In this document: piece by piece, positions 32,895 to 43,373 of the stretch
Numbering within the stretch: position 1 is the first letter of the stretch
How the letters are laid out: the number at the start of each line of letters is the position of its first letter
NCBI GenBank assembly: GCA_039583875.1
Contig: CM077166.1
Location: 82,086,564-82,150,563, forward strand
DNA from: Platanthera guangdongensis
Taxonomy: Eukaryota > Streptophyta > Magnoliopsida > Asparagales > Orchidaceae
Direction of reading: 5' to 3'
DNA: 64,000 nt
Notes under the pieces: model-generated
Databases searched by the model: none
Told to the model about the DNA's origin: nothing
What the model saw: the letters and a program-made list of their open reading frames with translations, nothing else
Made by a program: the position numbers and the translations under genes

Positions 32895-35185
32895 TTAATT
32901 TCCCTTAGGAACCCAATCGAACTTGGGTCCTAGATTCTTGGTTAGCATACTCCCCCTCAGGTGGTTAACCCTACGAGTGGTCGGCCTCGCATTGCTAACA
33001 TAAGGAGTCTCGTTATACCTCGGATTAAACCAACAATCCACGGCAAAGTGACCGACTTTGCCACAACACCAACAGTCAAATCTATTGTACCTCTTCCTAG
33101 GCTCCTGCTTTACCCTGGGAATGGTGGGTATAGCCGGGGCCTTGGATCTGGAGGTGGAGGCATCATAGTGATTGCAGACACATGACTTCTTCACCTTCTA
33201 TTCCTTCAGTATAACAGGCTTGGCTTTTGGTGCCTGCTTTCTTTTATGGCCGCTAGAGAATTGACCATAATTTCCCTTGTGGATTTCCTCATGAGGTGCC
33301 TTGAAGACACTCTCACCGAAGTTGCGGGGAAAAGTCCAACCATCATATCGGATCTTTGGCTTTGCAACCGAGGGTCGGAAATGATGACCAAAGGTTGACT
33401 CAAAGTCTTGTTGGTTGCAGGGAAAGCTAGGCTTTCTGAACGCAATAGGGCTGAGTGGGGCCATTCCCTTTTCAGCAGCAGAGGCCTTCCTGGTGGCCTT
33501 ATTCTTTCTCTGGTTCCTGTTTCTCCTGGATGAGGAACCAGATACCCCTACATGCCCCAAGCCAGCTCCTTTGGCCTGAGTAGAGAAGGTATCAACTAAC
33601 GGAAGAACTGTTTTTGGCATAGAGAAGCTCTTGACAATCTTCCTTTCTGCTGCAAGTTGTTCTTCCAACTTGTCGACTTCCTCCTGCTTAAGATCAAGGA
33701 GCTTAAGAGACTCTGAATGCTTTGAAGTCAGGTCTAGGTGCTCCTGTCGGAGAGAGATCAAACTAGTGATCTCTTCCCTTAGGGAGACACTCTCACCCTT
33801 AAGGAATTTCACTTCCTTTTTCTCAGCCTTCAATCTCTTACGGCACTCCTAGAAAGTGTTGAGCAGAAGCTCATACTTATCGAGGAGCTCCGCTTCACGG
33901 GCCAAAGGGCTATCCTTAGGGTCATCATCCTGAGACTCAGGATCAGATTCAGAGTCGGAGAGAGGGGTGTGAGCTTTTACCTTCCCAGTAAATGGGGGGC
34001 ATTCTCCTTCTGAGTCGGAGCGACCCACCAGCCCGAAGTAGGCTTCCTCATCATCACTGGAGTCTGAGGAATCAGAATCACTCAGTGTCTTTGGATTTTT
34101 GGCGATGTAGCTCCTCTCTTTCTTCTTATCTCTAGAGTACTTGTGCTCCTCTCCCTTCCCCTTTTCTCTCTTGCCTTGGTGGCAGTCGGCCACGACGTGT
34201 CCTGGCTTATTGCATCCAAAACAAATAATGTCAGAGGAGCGATGTTTGTTCGGTTTAGAAGCATACCTGTCAGAAGAATAATTTTTCTTCTGATGGCTGG
34301 AGGAGGAGCCGTCTCTCTTTCTTTGATTCCTCATCTTGAGGAACTTCTTGAATTCTCGGGTGATGAGGGAGAAATCTTCCTCAAACAACTCTGGGCTGGA
34401 CGAGCATGGCTCGGAGTCTTCCTCCTCCTCCTTTTTCCCGGCACGGTATGAAACCGCACCCTTGCCCTTCCTGGAGTGAATGGCTTTTAGGGCCACAGTC
34501 TTTTCCTTGGCTGCAGCCTTCTCTGCTTCTTCTTCTGCTTTCCTGGTGTTCAGTTGAAGCTCATAGGACATCAGCTTCCCAAACAGAATTTGCGGGTCTG
34601 TTTCAGCAAGTCTGCCAAACTCTCGGATGGCGCAGATCTTTGTGTCTCATTCCTTAGTAAGGGACCTAAGGAATTTATCATTAAGTTCACCATCAGTGAA
34701 CACTCTTCCATATCCTTTGAGGGCATTGACAATCTTGAGGAAGTTCTCGAAGGTGACTCCGATCTCTTCCTTAGGCCCTTGTCTGAAGGCCTCATATTTC
34801 TGGTTCAGGAGGGATCTCCGATCATCCCTCACTTCATCAGTGCCCTCCATTAGGATAATCAGGCAGTGCCAGATCTCCTTTGCTGTCCTGCAGTTGCAGA
34901 AGTTCTGCATCATTGAGTCATCGACCGCGCTGACCAGAATGTTCTGCGCCTTCTTGTTAAGTCTCACCAGCACCATCTCATCCTTGTCCATTTCAGAAAT
35001 TTTCTTTGGCACTTTCTTGGTAGGATCAATGGTGGAGGCCTTAGTGGGGACATAAGGTCCCTCCTCCACGATCATGAAGAGTCGGGATCGACCGCTTCCA
35101 TGTAGAACCTAATCCTTTCCTTCCAGATAGGAAATTTTAGCCTGGTGCACACTGGGATCTTGCCTGTGTACTTGAGTCCGTCCAT
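32895..35185 (-). pseudogene. SIRE-B1 gag with two zinc knuckles
   Basis: The start codon opens MDGLKYTGKIPVCTRLKFPI. A missing base after MEAVDP shifts the frame, which resumes at MIVEEGPYVPTK. The UBN2-type core follows (AKEIWHCLIILMEGTDEVRD, ELNDKFLRSLTKE), then TGA in place of Trp before DTKICAI. Later come a Lys/Glu-rich part, a first knuckle CFGCNKPGHVVADC, an acidic Ser/Asp stretch, a coiled-coil-like Leu/Glu segment, and a second knuckle CWCCGKVGHFAVDC. Both knuckles are complete here, unlike the second one in SIRE-B2. Gag would form the particle and bind RNA. Confidence 0.9.
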
Positions 35186-35260
35186 AGTAGAAGTCTGCCT
35201 TCTTCTTGACACTAGTGGCCGGAACTTACTCAAGGCGTTAACCTATTTGTTGAGTAACCT

Positions 35261-35272
35261 CCTCTGATACCA
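35261..35272 (-). other. Primer binding site of SIRE-B1
   Basis: TGGTATCAGAGG on the minus strand, two bases after the LTR end, matches tRNA-Met primer sites of copia elements. Confidence 0.92.
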
Positions 35273-35274
35273 CT

Positions 35275-36783
35275 TGAAAGTCCACTTAGTGTCAACTACC
35301 TTCACCTATGGGGGGAATAGGTGTCTTGCAGCGTTTTTGCAGAATTAAAATCATACCTGCACACGAAAACAAAACAACACAGCACAGAAAGGACACAAGC
35401 AAATTATAGTGGTTCCCCGATTTGGGTACGTCCACTTTCCCCCTTCGACCTATCTCCCAACCAGGGACGACTCGGTCACTTCACCAACAGGATTGAAATC
35501 CAATCCTTGCACTAACGGAAGGAACCCTTCCACACGTAGGAGTCACCACTCCCACAACACGGGTTGCACCCAACCCTTACAACTAGGGACCAATCGGTCC
35601 GTTACAAAGAAATTGAAAATAGATTGTATAAGAAATACAAACAACTTATGGAGACTAAGGTGTCCCTCTTCATTCGATGACGTGTTCTTGAAGTCAACGA
35701 AGAGTCCACAACCCTAGATCTCACTTGGAGAGAATCTCCCCGAAACCGGCGGCGGCAAGAAGGGCGGCGGCTTGGTTCTCGGGATCGGCGACGACAACGG
35801 CGTGCTGCGGCTGTTCTTTGGAGATTCAATCTTCGTAGCAAAGCTAGCAAGATCTTCCAACGGTCACACTAGGATCGATCGTCTCGATCGATTCGGAAGG
35901 GGAAGGTTTTCCCGATCAACGAATCAAGAGACAAAGGATCTCTGGTTAGACGCGTGAGACGCAGTGCTTGGCTGAGCTTCTATCGACGGGAGATCTGGAA
36001 GAAACCTAGATCAACGACGTCGATCAACTGCACGAGTGGCGACGATGGCGGCGGAGAAGGATTTCCGATCTAGGTCACGTCGGCGACTCAGCTTCTTCGT
36101 GTATTCGTTTTTCTGTCTTTTTTTTTTACTGTTCAAAAATACAGATGTATTTATACATTATGTCTTCAAGATGACCGTTGTGGGTCCCACCAGAAGAAAC
36201 CCTAAAACCGGTTCAAAACAGCGCCTTAACATTTGATCCGGTCCAGCGTGCTTCAGAAATTCGCCTAAGGCAAAATCGGCGAGAATCGAAGGTGATTCTC
36301 GTCGATTCGGCGAGAATCATCCAGTGATTCTCGACGATTTTGACTTAGCGACAGATTTTCACGCTCTGATTTAGCCGGATAGAGACGTCGAGAATCAGCC
36401 AGTGATTCTCGATGATTCGGCGAGAATCACTAGTGATTCTAGTCGATTATTACTTATACGATTTTTCGTCTTTCCACCCATGAGCTGCTCTTTGACCCAT
36501 CCTTGCTCCTTGTCTGCTCTTGCATTATCACAGCCCTGTACTTGAAAATAAGTACACTCCAATAGAGAGAGTACACGTAGGCCAACACACTGATCTGCTC
36601 AACGAGAGATTACGTCGCGCAGACCCATGTATATTGACCTACTGCACCCTGATATTGGTGTGTACTTAGCGTGGAATAACTGCAAGCACAACTTAAAAGA
36701 TTTCATCAAATACATTGTCTATTTACCTTAGCTTGTTCAGGGGCTTCTTCAAATCAGGTACGTTGTGGATACAATACCCAACA
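35275..36783 (-). repeat. SIRE-B1 5' LTR
   Basis: It is nearly identical to the 3' LTR, and a TATAAATA box lies at 36148-36155. It lacks one palindrome unit, which accounts for the 31-bp length difference. Its array spans about 36280-36455. Confidence 0.94.
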
Positions 36784-38411
36784 ATGGGGTAAAGGGGTAT
36801 GTGGTATACTTAACCTATAGAGTATGACTGAGGTCATCAATGTGGGTCAGGTTGTGAGAGCCTGGTGGGCTAGGTTAAGGCCGTACCTGGGAGCGACGAG
36901 TGATTGCCTTTCCCTAGTGAGAGAGTCCAACTACACCTAGGAATAGTTCAAGAGTCAAAGGCACTAGGGTTAGATTAAGTAAACTTACGATGGGGTTAAT
37001 TTTGGGTAGATACCAATAGTAATGAGTACCTTGCGAAAGGGAGATTTGGGCTTCAGCCGTCATAGTTCCTAGTGTCCTCGGGAGCCCCTCACAGGGAATG
37101 CCAAGGGCATTCCAAGGTTAACATAAACTGTAAGAGTAAAATTGATTACAAGAGTAATTAGTCTTTATTGAAACTCCACTTACACTCACCTCTAGTATAG
37201 GGTTGATAATTCAACTTGGTCAAACGAGCGTTATGCTCGGTGGTATTAGTTGTGGGCAAGTTAGCCCGGCGAGCCGATAGCTCGGTAGGTGGTTTGACGG
37301 ACGAGTTAGTCCGGGGAGCCTATGGCTTAGAAGTTTTGGTTTGCATGTGCATAACATAAGGTGGTGGGTCTATGTTACTTGATAGTTATTCACGCCGACG
37401 TCGGTATGTTGACTCGGCTAGTGTGGTTCACACATAGCCAAGGAAAGACTGGTGGATTTGCCAGCATGGCACGAAGAAGCTCCATGGTGTGTTCTTCACA
37501 TTGAGGCGTACAAGGGTCTAGGTTGGGTGGCGTGAATGCTAGCCTAGTAGTGTGGTGGCCCGACCCACTGCCTCTGTTTGCCACAGCGCGAGATACTTGA
37601 GAGTTTAGCTAACTCCAAAATGGAGGAACTAAAGATCTGTGCGCATAGAGTCGTGTGTGTGAGTTGCACTTACGTGAACATAATATTTCATCCACATAAC
37701 ATTTCACCACAGTCTTATTTGCATAAAACCTGACACCCCATCATATAACCTAGTATGGGATAGCTTATATAATGGGAGTCTTGCAAAAGACACCTTAACT
37801 TATAAGTTTGTATGGCAATCATATAAGTTAAGGTTATTTTTCATTATACTTTGCTATCTTACTTTCTTTCTTTACTGCCTTACTTTTGTATTATCATATT
37901 ACTGTTGTACACCTTTATAGTTCTATTATATCACTGCTAGTTTAGGTCCGCTGTCATCTGCTTTGACACTTCTCCACCTCAATATCTTCCCTATCCTCCT
38001 TCCCGCATGGTGCCTAGGAGTCCCGGGGAGGCGGGGATGATAGTTGGCTTAGTCTTTTGACTAACGGTCGGTGGATCATTATTTTTTAGGGGCTCAGGAT
38101 GGGAGACAGGCAGCAGCCGGAGAGGCAGCGCCAGTAGGGCACGGTGCACATGGAGGTGGTCCAGTCTAGCTCGGGAGCACCCGCTTCTAACTCCGTGAGT
38201 GATTAGTTTTGTTAGCTTCCGCGAGAGACCTTGTAGTGAGAATTCTGATGTACTGGGCATAAGCCCATTTACCTTTTTGTTCGTCTTTTCGATACTCTTT
38301 CATTCTGGAACATGTTGTGATTCATGTTATATTTTTATATGTGATGTGTTTTGTGGACTTGGCATTTACTGTCTTCTTTTATAAGCTTCAGTATCTTTGG
38401 TGATTCTGTGT
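36784..38411 (+). repeat. Gyp3 LTR, second copy (part 2, truncated)
   Basis: It resumes with the duplicated ATGGG and aligns to the first LTR from about 23894 to 25515. It then stops after GATTCTGTGT, lacking roughly the last 110 bp, and a different LTR end begins. No gene is seen. Confidence 0.85.
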
Positions 38412-38527
38412 TCCGACCATCGTTAGTATTAATTTAGATAAATATTGCTCGCAGCGTATTTAATTTAATTGTCGAACCTAAGAACGCGTAGTGTTTCCAA
38501 CGTAGAAACCTTGGGTCTGCATCAATT

Positions 38528-38539
38528 TGGTATCAGAGG
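38528..38539 (+). other. Primer binding site of the gag-only element
   Basis: TGGTATCAGAGG lies seven bases after the LTR end and matches the tRNA-Met complement except for its last base. Confidence 0.85.
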
Positions 38540-39030
38540 GAGGTTCACGTCAATTTCCTAATTGACACCCTCCCCCTTTTATAATTTCGCCGACACGCAC
38601 TTGCATGTTTCTATATCAAAATAATAAAACAAATTATTCGGTTTTGGTCTGCCAATAGAAACTTAAAATTCTCAGTTTTTCTCAAAATTCAAAAAAATTA
38701 AATTCTGAAAATTCTTCGTCATTTTATTAGTAACAAATCAAAAAAATATTTATTTTATTTTATTAAGTCATTATTTTTATTAAGTCGTTATAAATTTTAA
38801 ATTTTTGTATGCAAATAGCGGCCTAAATTTTTATTTTTCAACAAAAAAAATCATAATTTTTTTTAATAATCTCCATATTTTTTTCATCCAGAAAATAAAA
38901 AATAATATTTTATTACCCTAGTTGCTAAGCGGGTACAAATCCATCTTTCCTAGAGTTTAGTGGGTCAAGTTCATTTTTCATTACATGTGCACAAGAATCG
39001 GATCGAGTTTTCTCTCCGGTTCTCACTATT
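38540..39030 (+). other. Leader of the gag-only element
   Basis: This is AT-rich sequence without coding signal, running from the primer site to the gag ATG. Confidence 0.5.
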
Positions 39031-40917
39031 ATGGCCTATGACATTTACGATTCCCTTTTTGACTACTGGTATGACAAAGACATGGCTAATCACACCCCAG
39101 TCTTGCCTTCATACCATAGGAATTCCAACTGTTCCCACACTTATCCTCCCATTATAATTGAGACACATACTTATGATGGTTTAGGGTGTTCCCAACTTTT
39201 CCTAGACTAGGTTAAGGAATTAGAGTGCTACTTTGAGTGGTACAAGTCGACTGACATGGATAAGGTGTGAGTGGCAAGAATAAAGTTGTTAGGTAGAGCT
39301 AAGATATTCTGGTTGAATGTGGAACGACATCTGAGAACCGAGAACGGTAAATTACTTATTGGTAGGGCAGACATGAAGGCCATGCTGACAGAACAGTACG
39401 TCCCAACGTACCATCGAACGCAGATTTTAGATGATTTGGCTACCCTTAAACAAGGGAATAGGTCGGTCTCTGAGTATATGAGTCTTCTTAAGGATATGAT
39501 GGTTAGTTGTGGTGTGAAGGAGGTGCCAGAGCTCACCCTCTCTAGGTTTCGTAAGGGGTTAAACTCCTACATCCAGGATAAATTACTGTATTATGGTCAC
39601 ACCGACCTAAACACCACTTTTAATGCTACATTAGATATTGAGAAGCATAATGTTCATAAGAATAAGACTCGCTCGTTTCAGAAGGGAGAGTCTGTCTTAG
39701 GACCACCACCCCCTTTTAGGAAAACCATTCCTAATAGGTCTTATTTCTTGGACTCCAAAAATATTACTGCTACGGTGTTGCCTCTGTTAGCCTCGACGAC
39801 TGAGCCTCCTAAGATTGTGATTGAAACCAATGAGGATTCTGATGTATATGTAGTATCTCTTGATTCTGAGGATGACCTCATAGGTGAGAGTATTCCGACA
39901 TGTACTTTCGTGCCCGATGATTCTGATGAGTCTGAAATTTAAGGAATACCTAGTGATTTGGAAGATGATGTTTGGGATGATGATATTCTGATCTGTGAGA
40001 GTATTCTGTTGCCTATTACGAGTCTTACTAGCATTGTGTCTGTTCACCCTAGTATTGAGTGCCCTCTCCAGGATACGATCCCCATCGTGTTAGAGCCTAC
40101 GATTACACCCACTGAGATTGTATCTAAGTTATATGAGGAGTCTGAAAGTGAGGATGTTCCTAATATTATGGATGAGTTACGATCTGAGAGAAGGGTAATT
40201 TTAGATGATACTGTTGTTGTATACCCAGATGAGAGTTCTTTGATGTCGTCACCATTGGGTGAATTTTTTACTAATTAAGATTTTATCCCGGGTTTGATTA
40301 TACCGACCCTTCCCCCTATTTATTTGCCCACATTAGTTGACTTTTGGGGACGTGGAACCGGTAGACCTAGTCCGAGTTTTTGTGTCACACCCACTTTATT
40401 AGTTCATACAATGGCGTTGTATCAGCGTATAGATATCACTATATAGAGAGCACTAGTATTTGGACTTTTCACCGCACCTCATAGACGTGACTACGCGTCA
40501 TTTTTGACAGCTCATTTTTCTGCGTGTCCGACTACGGTTCCGTCCCATACTATAACTAATTCTGATTCTTTGTCAATTGTGCCTCTTGATGTGGTGTCCC
40601 GTATATATACTTATATACCACACCCAGTTGCACACATTTACCCACCGCCTTTCGATGACCCTCATTTCAACTCATTAGTGACTTTAGAAAAGCCCCTTGA
40701 GTTGTATCGCTCGCACTTCCTTTCACATCTAGGAGCGTCCAACTCCATTATTTATGATGTGCGGTTCCCCTTGGCATATCTTCATGTCAAGTATGAAAAT
40801 ATTAAATATAAAATTAAAACTGTGAGGTTGGAGCCCAATGATATCATTTTAGATTACAAGGCTCTCGTGCCACCTGACTTACCCCCTTATTCTCCGCATT
40901 TGGGTATAGTCATGTAG
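39031..40917 (+). pseudogene. Gag with long C-terminal extension of unknown function
   Basis: One frame runs about 629 codons from ATG with only five internal stops (TAG, TGA, TAA, TAA, TAG). The first third is Ty3/gypsy gag: HTYDGLGCSQLFLD, ELECYFEWYKSTDMDKV, LLGRAKIFWLNVERHL, MLTEQYVPTYHRTQILDDLA, LKQGNRSVSEYM and TLSRFRKGLNSYIQDKL. No zinc knuckle follows. Instead there is an acidic Asp/Glu/Ser stretch (SLDSEDDLIGE, YEESESEDVP) and a final domain with PHPVAHIYPPPFDDPHF and LGASNSIIYDVRFPLAYLHV that I do not recognise. The frame being kept open across the extension argues that it was coding until recently. Confidence 0.75.
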
Positions 40918-41209
40918 CACATGGATTCTCTCCTCATGTATCTTGGACATTATTGTTTCATTTTAAGTTATTTCATACGCACTTCCACTCCTTTCTGAGA
41001 CCGTCCAACGCTAGACTTAGTGATTTGGGTTTAGTCTGGTCAGTCCCTAAGCGAATGCCTTCTAGCTTCGTTAATAAATTAATACGTAGGAATGCCAACC
41101 CATCCATGATTATGAAGAACGTCAGATTTCATGCTTTTATTTCAGTTTTTTGTATAACACAAGGTGTTTCACATTATTTCAAGTTTTTGAAATTTTTACT
41201 GTACGTCTC
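40918..41209 (+). other. Sequence after the gag-only frame
   Basis: This short stretch up to the SIRE-A insertion shows no convincing feature. Confidence 0.4.
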
Positions 41210-42065
41210 TGAAAGTAATAGTGCCTAATCACCTAGAGGGGGGGTGAATAGGTGACCTATATCTTTTTAACTTTTCAGGCAGAAATATAGTACAGTAAAT
41301 GAATTCTACAATTATCACAACACAGCAACCATATAATCATACATACACAGAGTGCACACAGGATTTATAGTGGTTCCCCAAGGTCTGGGTACATCCACTT
41401 TCCCCCTTCGCCTATCTAGTAGCATACTAGATTCGGCCTAACTTCTCCACTTCTTCTCAGATCCTCAGATCTTACAACTCAGAACCCCAAACAGGTTCCT
41501 ACAACTCAGAGTGTCCCCACTCCTACAACTCAGGCAAAAATCCTTACCACTCAGTCTTCACCAAGACCTACTCTCAGGCTAAACAGCCCTACCTCAGCCT
41601 TCAATCAAGGCCTACACTTAGAGAATAGAATCTCCTATACTCAGGCACAAAAGCCCTACCTCAGCCTTTATAGATTAGGCTTACAACTTAGATCTATACA
41701 AGATCCTACAGAAAATAAAGTTTACAAAGTATTTAACCACAACTTAGAAAGAGAGAGATGAGTTAACTGGCTTCTTGATGAGTTCTTGGAAGAACTAGGC
41801 AGAGATCAACCACCCTTGGCTTTCTTCAAAGCTTCTTTAATTAGAACACAGTAGGGTTGAATCTCCTCTGAAGATGATCTTCTATCAACTTCTGTCTTGA
41901 GAATCAGATCTCAATCTGAATCTTACTTTTCAGCCTGGTTCAACAGCTGTTCTTCTTAGAAGGAGCTCTCTCTCCAACTACTTAGATCTTCTCTTGAAGG
42001 TCTTCTTCTTTGTTGTGTTGTTTTTCAATTTCATTCATCACCTCTTCTGTCGAAGGAGAAATGTC

Positions 42066-42073
42066 TTTAAATA
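42066..42073 (-). promoter_or_regulatory. TATA-like box of SIRE-A LTR
   Basis: CTATTTAAAGAC on the minus strand lies about 140 bases after the palindrome array. Confidence 0.55.
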
Positions 42074-42204
42074 GTCTTCCTCCAAGGAAACAGGCTGATC
42101 CGGTTTCTAACAACCTTCTGACAGCTCTGACAGTTGCAGTTGACCGGTTGAAATGGCAGCTGTCAAGTCATCCAGTCACTTCCTGAAATCTCTGTCACTG
42201 TTTG

Positions 42205-42955
42205 AAAGTGTCGAGATAGATAGTCTTTATGTGTCGACACAAATAGACTAAGTATCGACACAAGTAGACTAAGTGTCGACACTAGCCTTCATGTTGTCGA
42301 CACAACTCCTTGTGTTGTTGTAATAGCTTCTCGACACTTCTTCTTCAGAATGTGTCGACACTGATCCTGAGTGTCGACACAAGCCTTCTGTAGAATGTGT
42401 CGACACTGATTGAGTGTGTCGACACAAGTCCTTCTTCTTCAATACTTAGTTGATTTCTGCTGTGTGTCGACAGAACTCGTTTGTGTCGACACAACTTCTT
42501 GTGTTGAAACTTGCTGAGTGTCGACACATCTCCTTTGTGTCGACATATGCCTTCATGTGTTGAAATCTCGCTGAGTGTCGACACATCCACTTTGTGTCAA
42601 CACTTGTACTTTAACTTTGTTGAAGTTTGCTGAGTGTCGACACAACTCCTTTGTGTCGACACATGTAGTTTAACTTTGTTGAAGTTTACTGAGTGTCGAC
42701 ACAGCCTCCTGGTGTCGATACTTTTGATGTCGACAAAGTTTCTCTGGGTGTCGACACTGCCTCTAAGTTTCGACATAGATAATGTTGACAATTCTTCACA
42801 ATGTGTCGACACATCCTGTATGTGTCGACACTTTTCTTCTGGTGTCGACTCTGCCTTCCTGGTGTCGACACAATTACTCCAAGTGTCGACACAACTTCTC
42901 TAGTTGTCGACACAAGCCTTTTTAAGTGTCGACACTTTTCTTCTAGGTGTCGACA
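42205..42955. repeat. TGTCGACA palindrome array in SIRE-A LTR
   Basis: I count about 24 exact TGTCGACA cores, most as GTGTCGACAC, spaced some 15-60 bp apart with CTTCTT-like spacers, plus many one-mismatch copies. Confidence 0.95.
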
Positions 42956-43101
42956 CATGGACTTAGAAACTTTTCCTGCAATCCTGCAGTTACTTAACCT
43001 GCACAAATAAACTCAAAGCACATCAAATACACCTTGATGTATATCATTGAGTAGGGTGAGGCTTCTTCAAATCTGGTACATATATTCCAATGTACCCAAC
43101 A

Positions 43102-43117
43102 ATCTCCCCCTATTTGG
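43102..43117 (-). other. Polypurine tract of SIRE-A
   Basis: CAAATAGGGGGAGAT abuts the LTR start on the minus strand, the same motif as in the SIRE-B elements. Confidence 0.9.
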
Positions 43118-43373
43118 AGAAGTCATAACCCTTAGTCAATGATATACACCATACATAACAAATACTCAATATGATGTATAACAATATTAAATGACAGGGT
43201 AAGAACTAAACATGTATAAACAGAACATGTATAAATAATTATCTCAGAACAATAATGTAATAGATTGAACATATAACATTATTCTTACAACTTCAAACAT
43301 TTTCATTAATCAAAAGTTTACATAGAGTTAAATGCAAATGATTACAAATTGTAAACTTAAGAAAATTTCTATC

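Larger units (their letters stand above)
28957..36783 (-). mobile_element. SIRE-B1: Sirevirus-like copia element without RT
   Basis: LTRs of 1540 and 1509 bp flank a 4.8-kb interior with primer site, gag, protease, integrase, RNase H and several polypurine tracts. ATGGG occurs exactly on both sides (28952-28956 and 36784-36788), a perfect 5-bp target duplication within the Gyp3 LTR. The RT domain is deleted, and gag and pol carry stops. LTRs are nearly identical apart from one repeat unit, so the insertion is fairly young. Confidence 0.95.
21048..38411 (+). mobile_element. Gyp3: giant-LTR gypsy deletion derivative
   Basis: Two copies of a 4.6-kb sequence starting TGTAAYATCCCTCAGACTTC lie in direct orientation around just 403 bp containing a primer site and a gag scrap. 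The second copy is interrupted by SIRE-B1 and lacks about the last 110 bp. TG...CA ends, primer site and gag remnant identify it as an LTR retrotransposon, gypsy-like by gag. The left flank is GTTAT; the right flank is lost. Confidence 0.85.
38412..41209 (+). mobile_element. TR-GAG-like gag-only gypsy element (5' part)
   Basis: The last 110 bp of an unrelated LTR end in TCTGCA, followed by a primer site, an AT-rich leader and one long gag-type reading frame with no protease or pol. SIRE-A interrupts it on the right. Gag-only terminal-repeat retrotransposons (TR-GAG) are known in plants. The class is inferred, because the right half is outside the window. Confidence 0.6.
41210..43101 (-). repeat. 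SIRE-A 3' LTR
   Basis: On the minus strand it starts TGTTGGGTACATTGG and ends TTACTTTCA, with the ACCCCCCCTCTAGGTGATT border motif of Sirevirus LTRs. The TGTCGACA array lies upstream of a TATTTAAAG box at about 42066-42073. Confidence 0.88.

Noticed and set aside
42205..42955. Regular short repeats considered as a CRISPR array
   Set aside because: Cores are 8-10 bp, spacing is irregular, spacers are repetitive, and the setting is a plant LTR.
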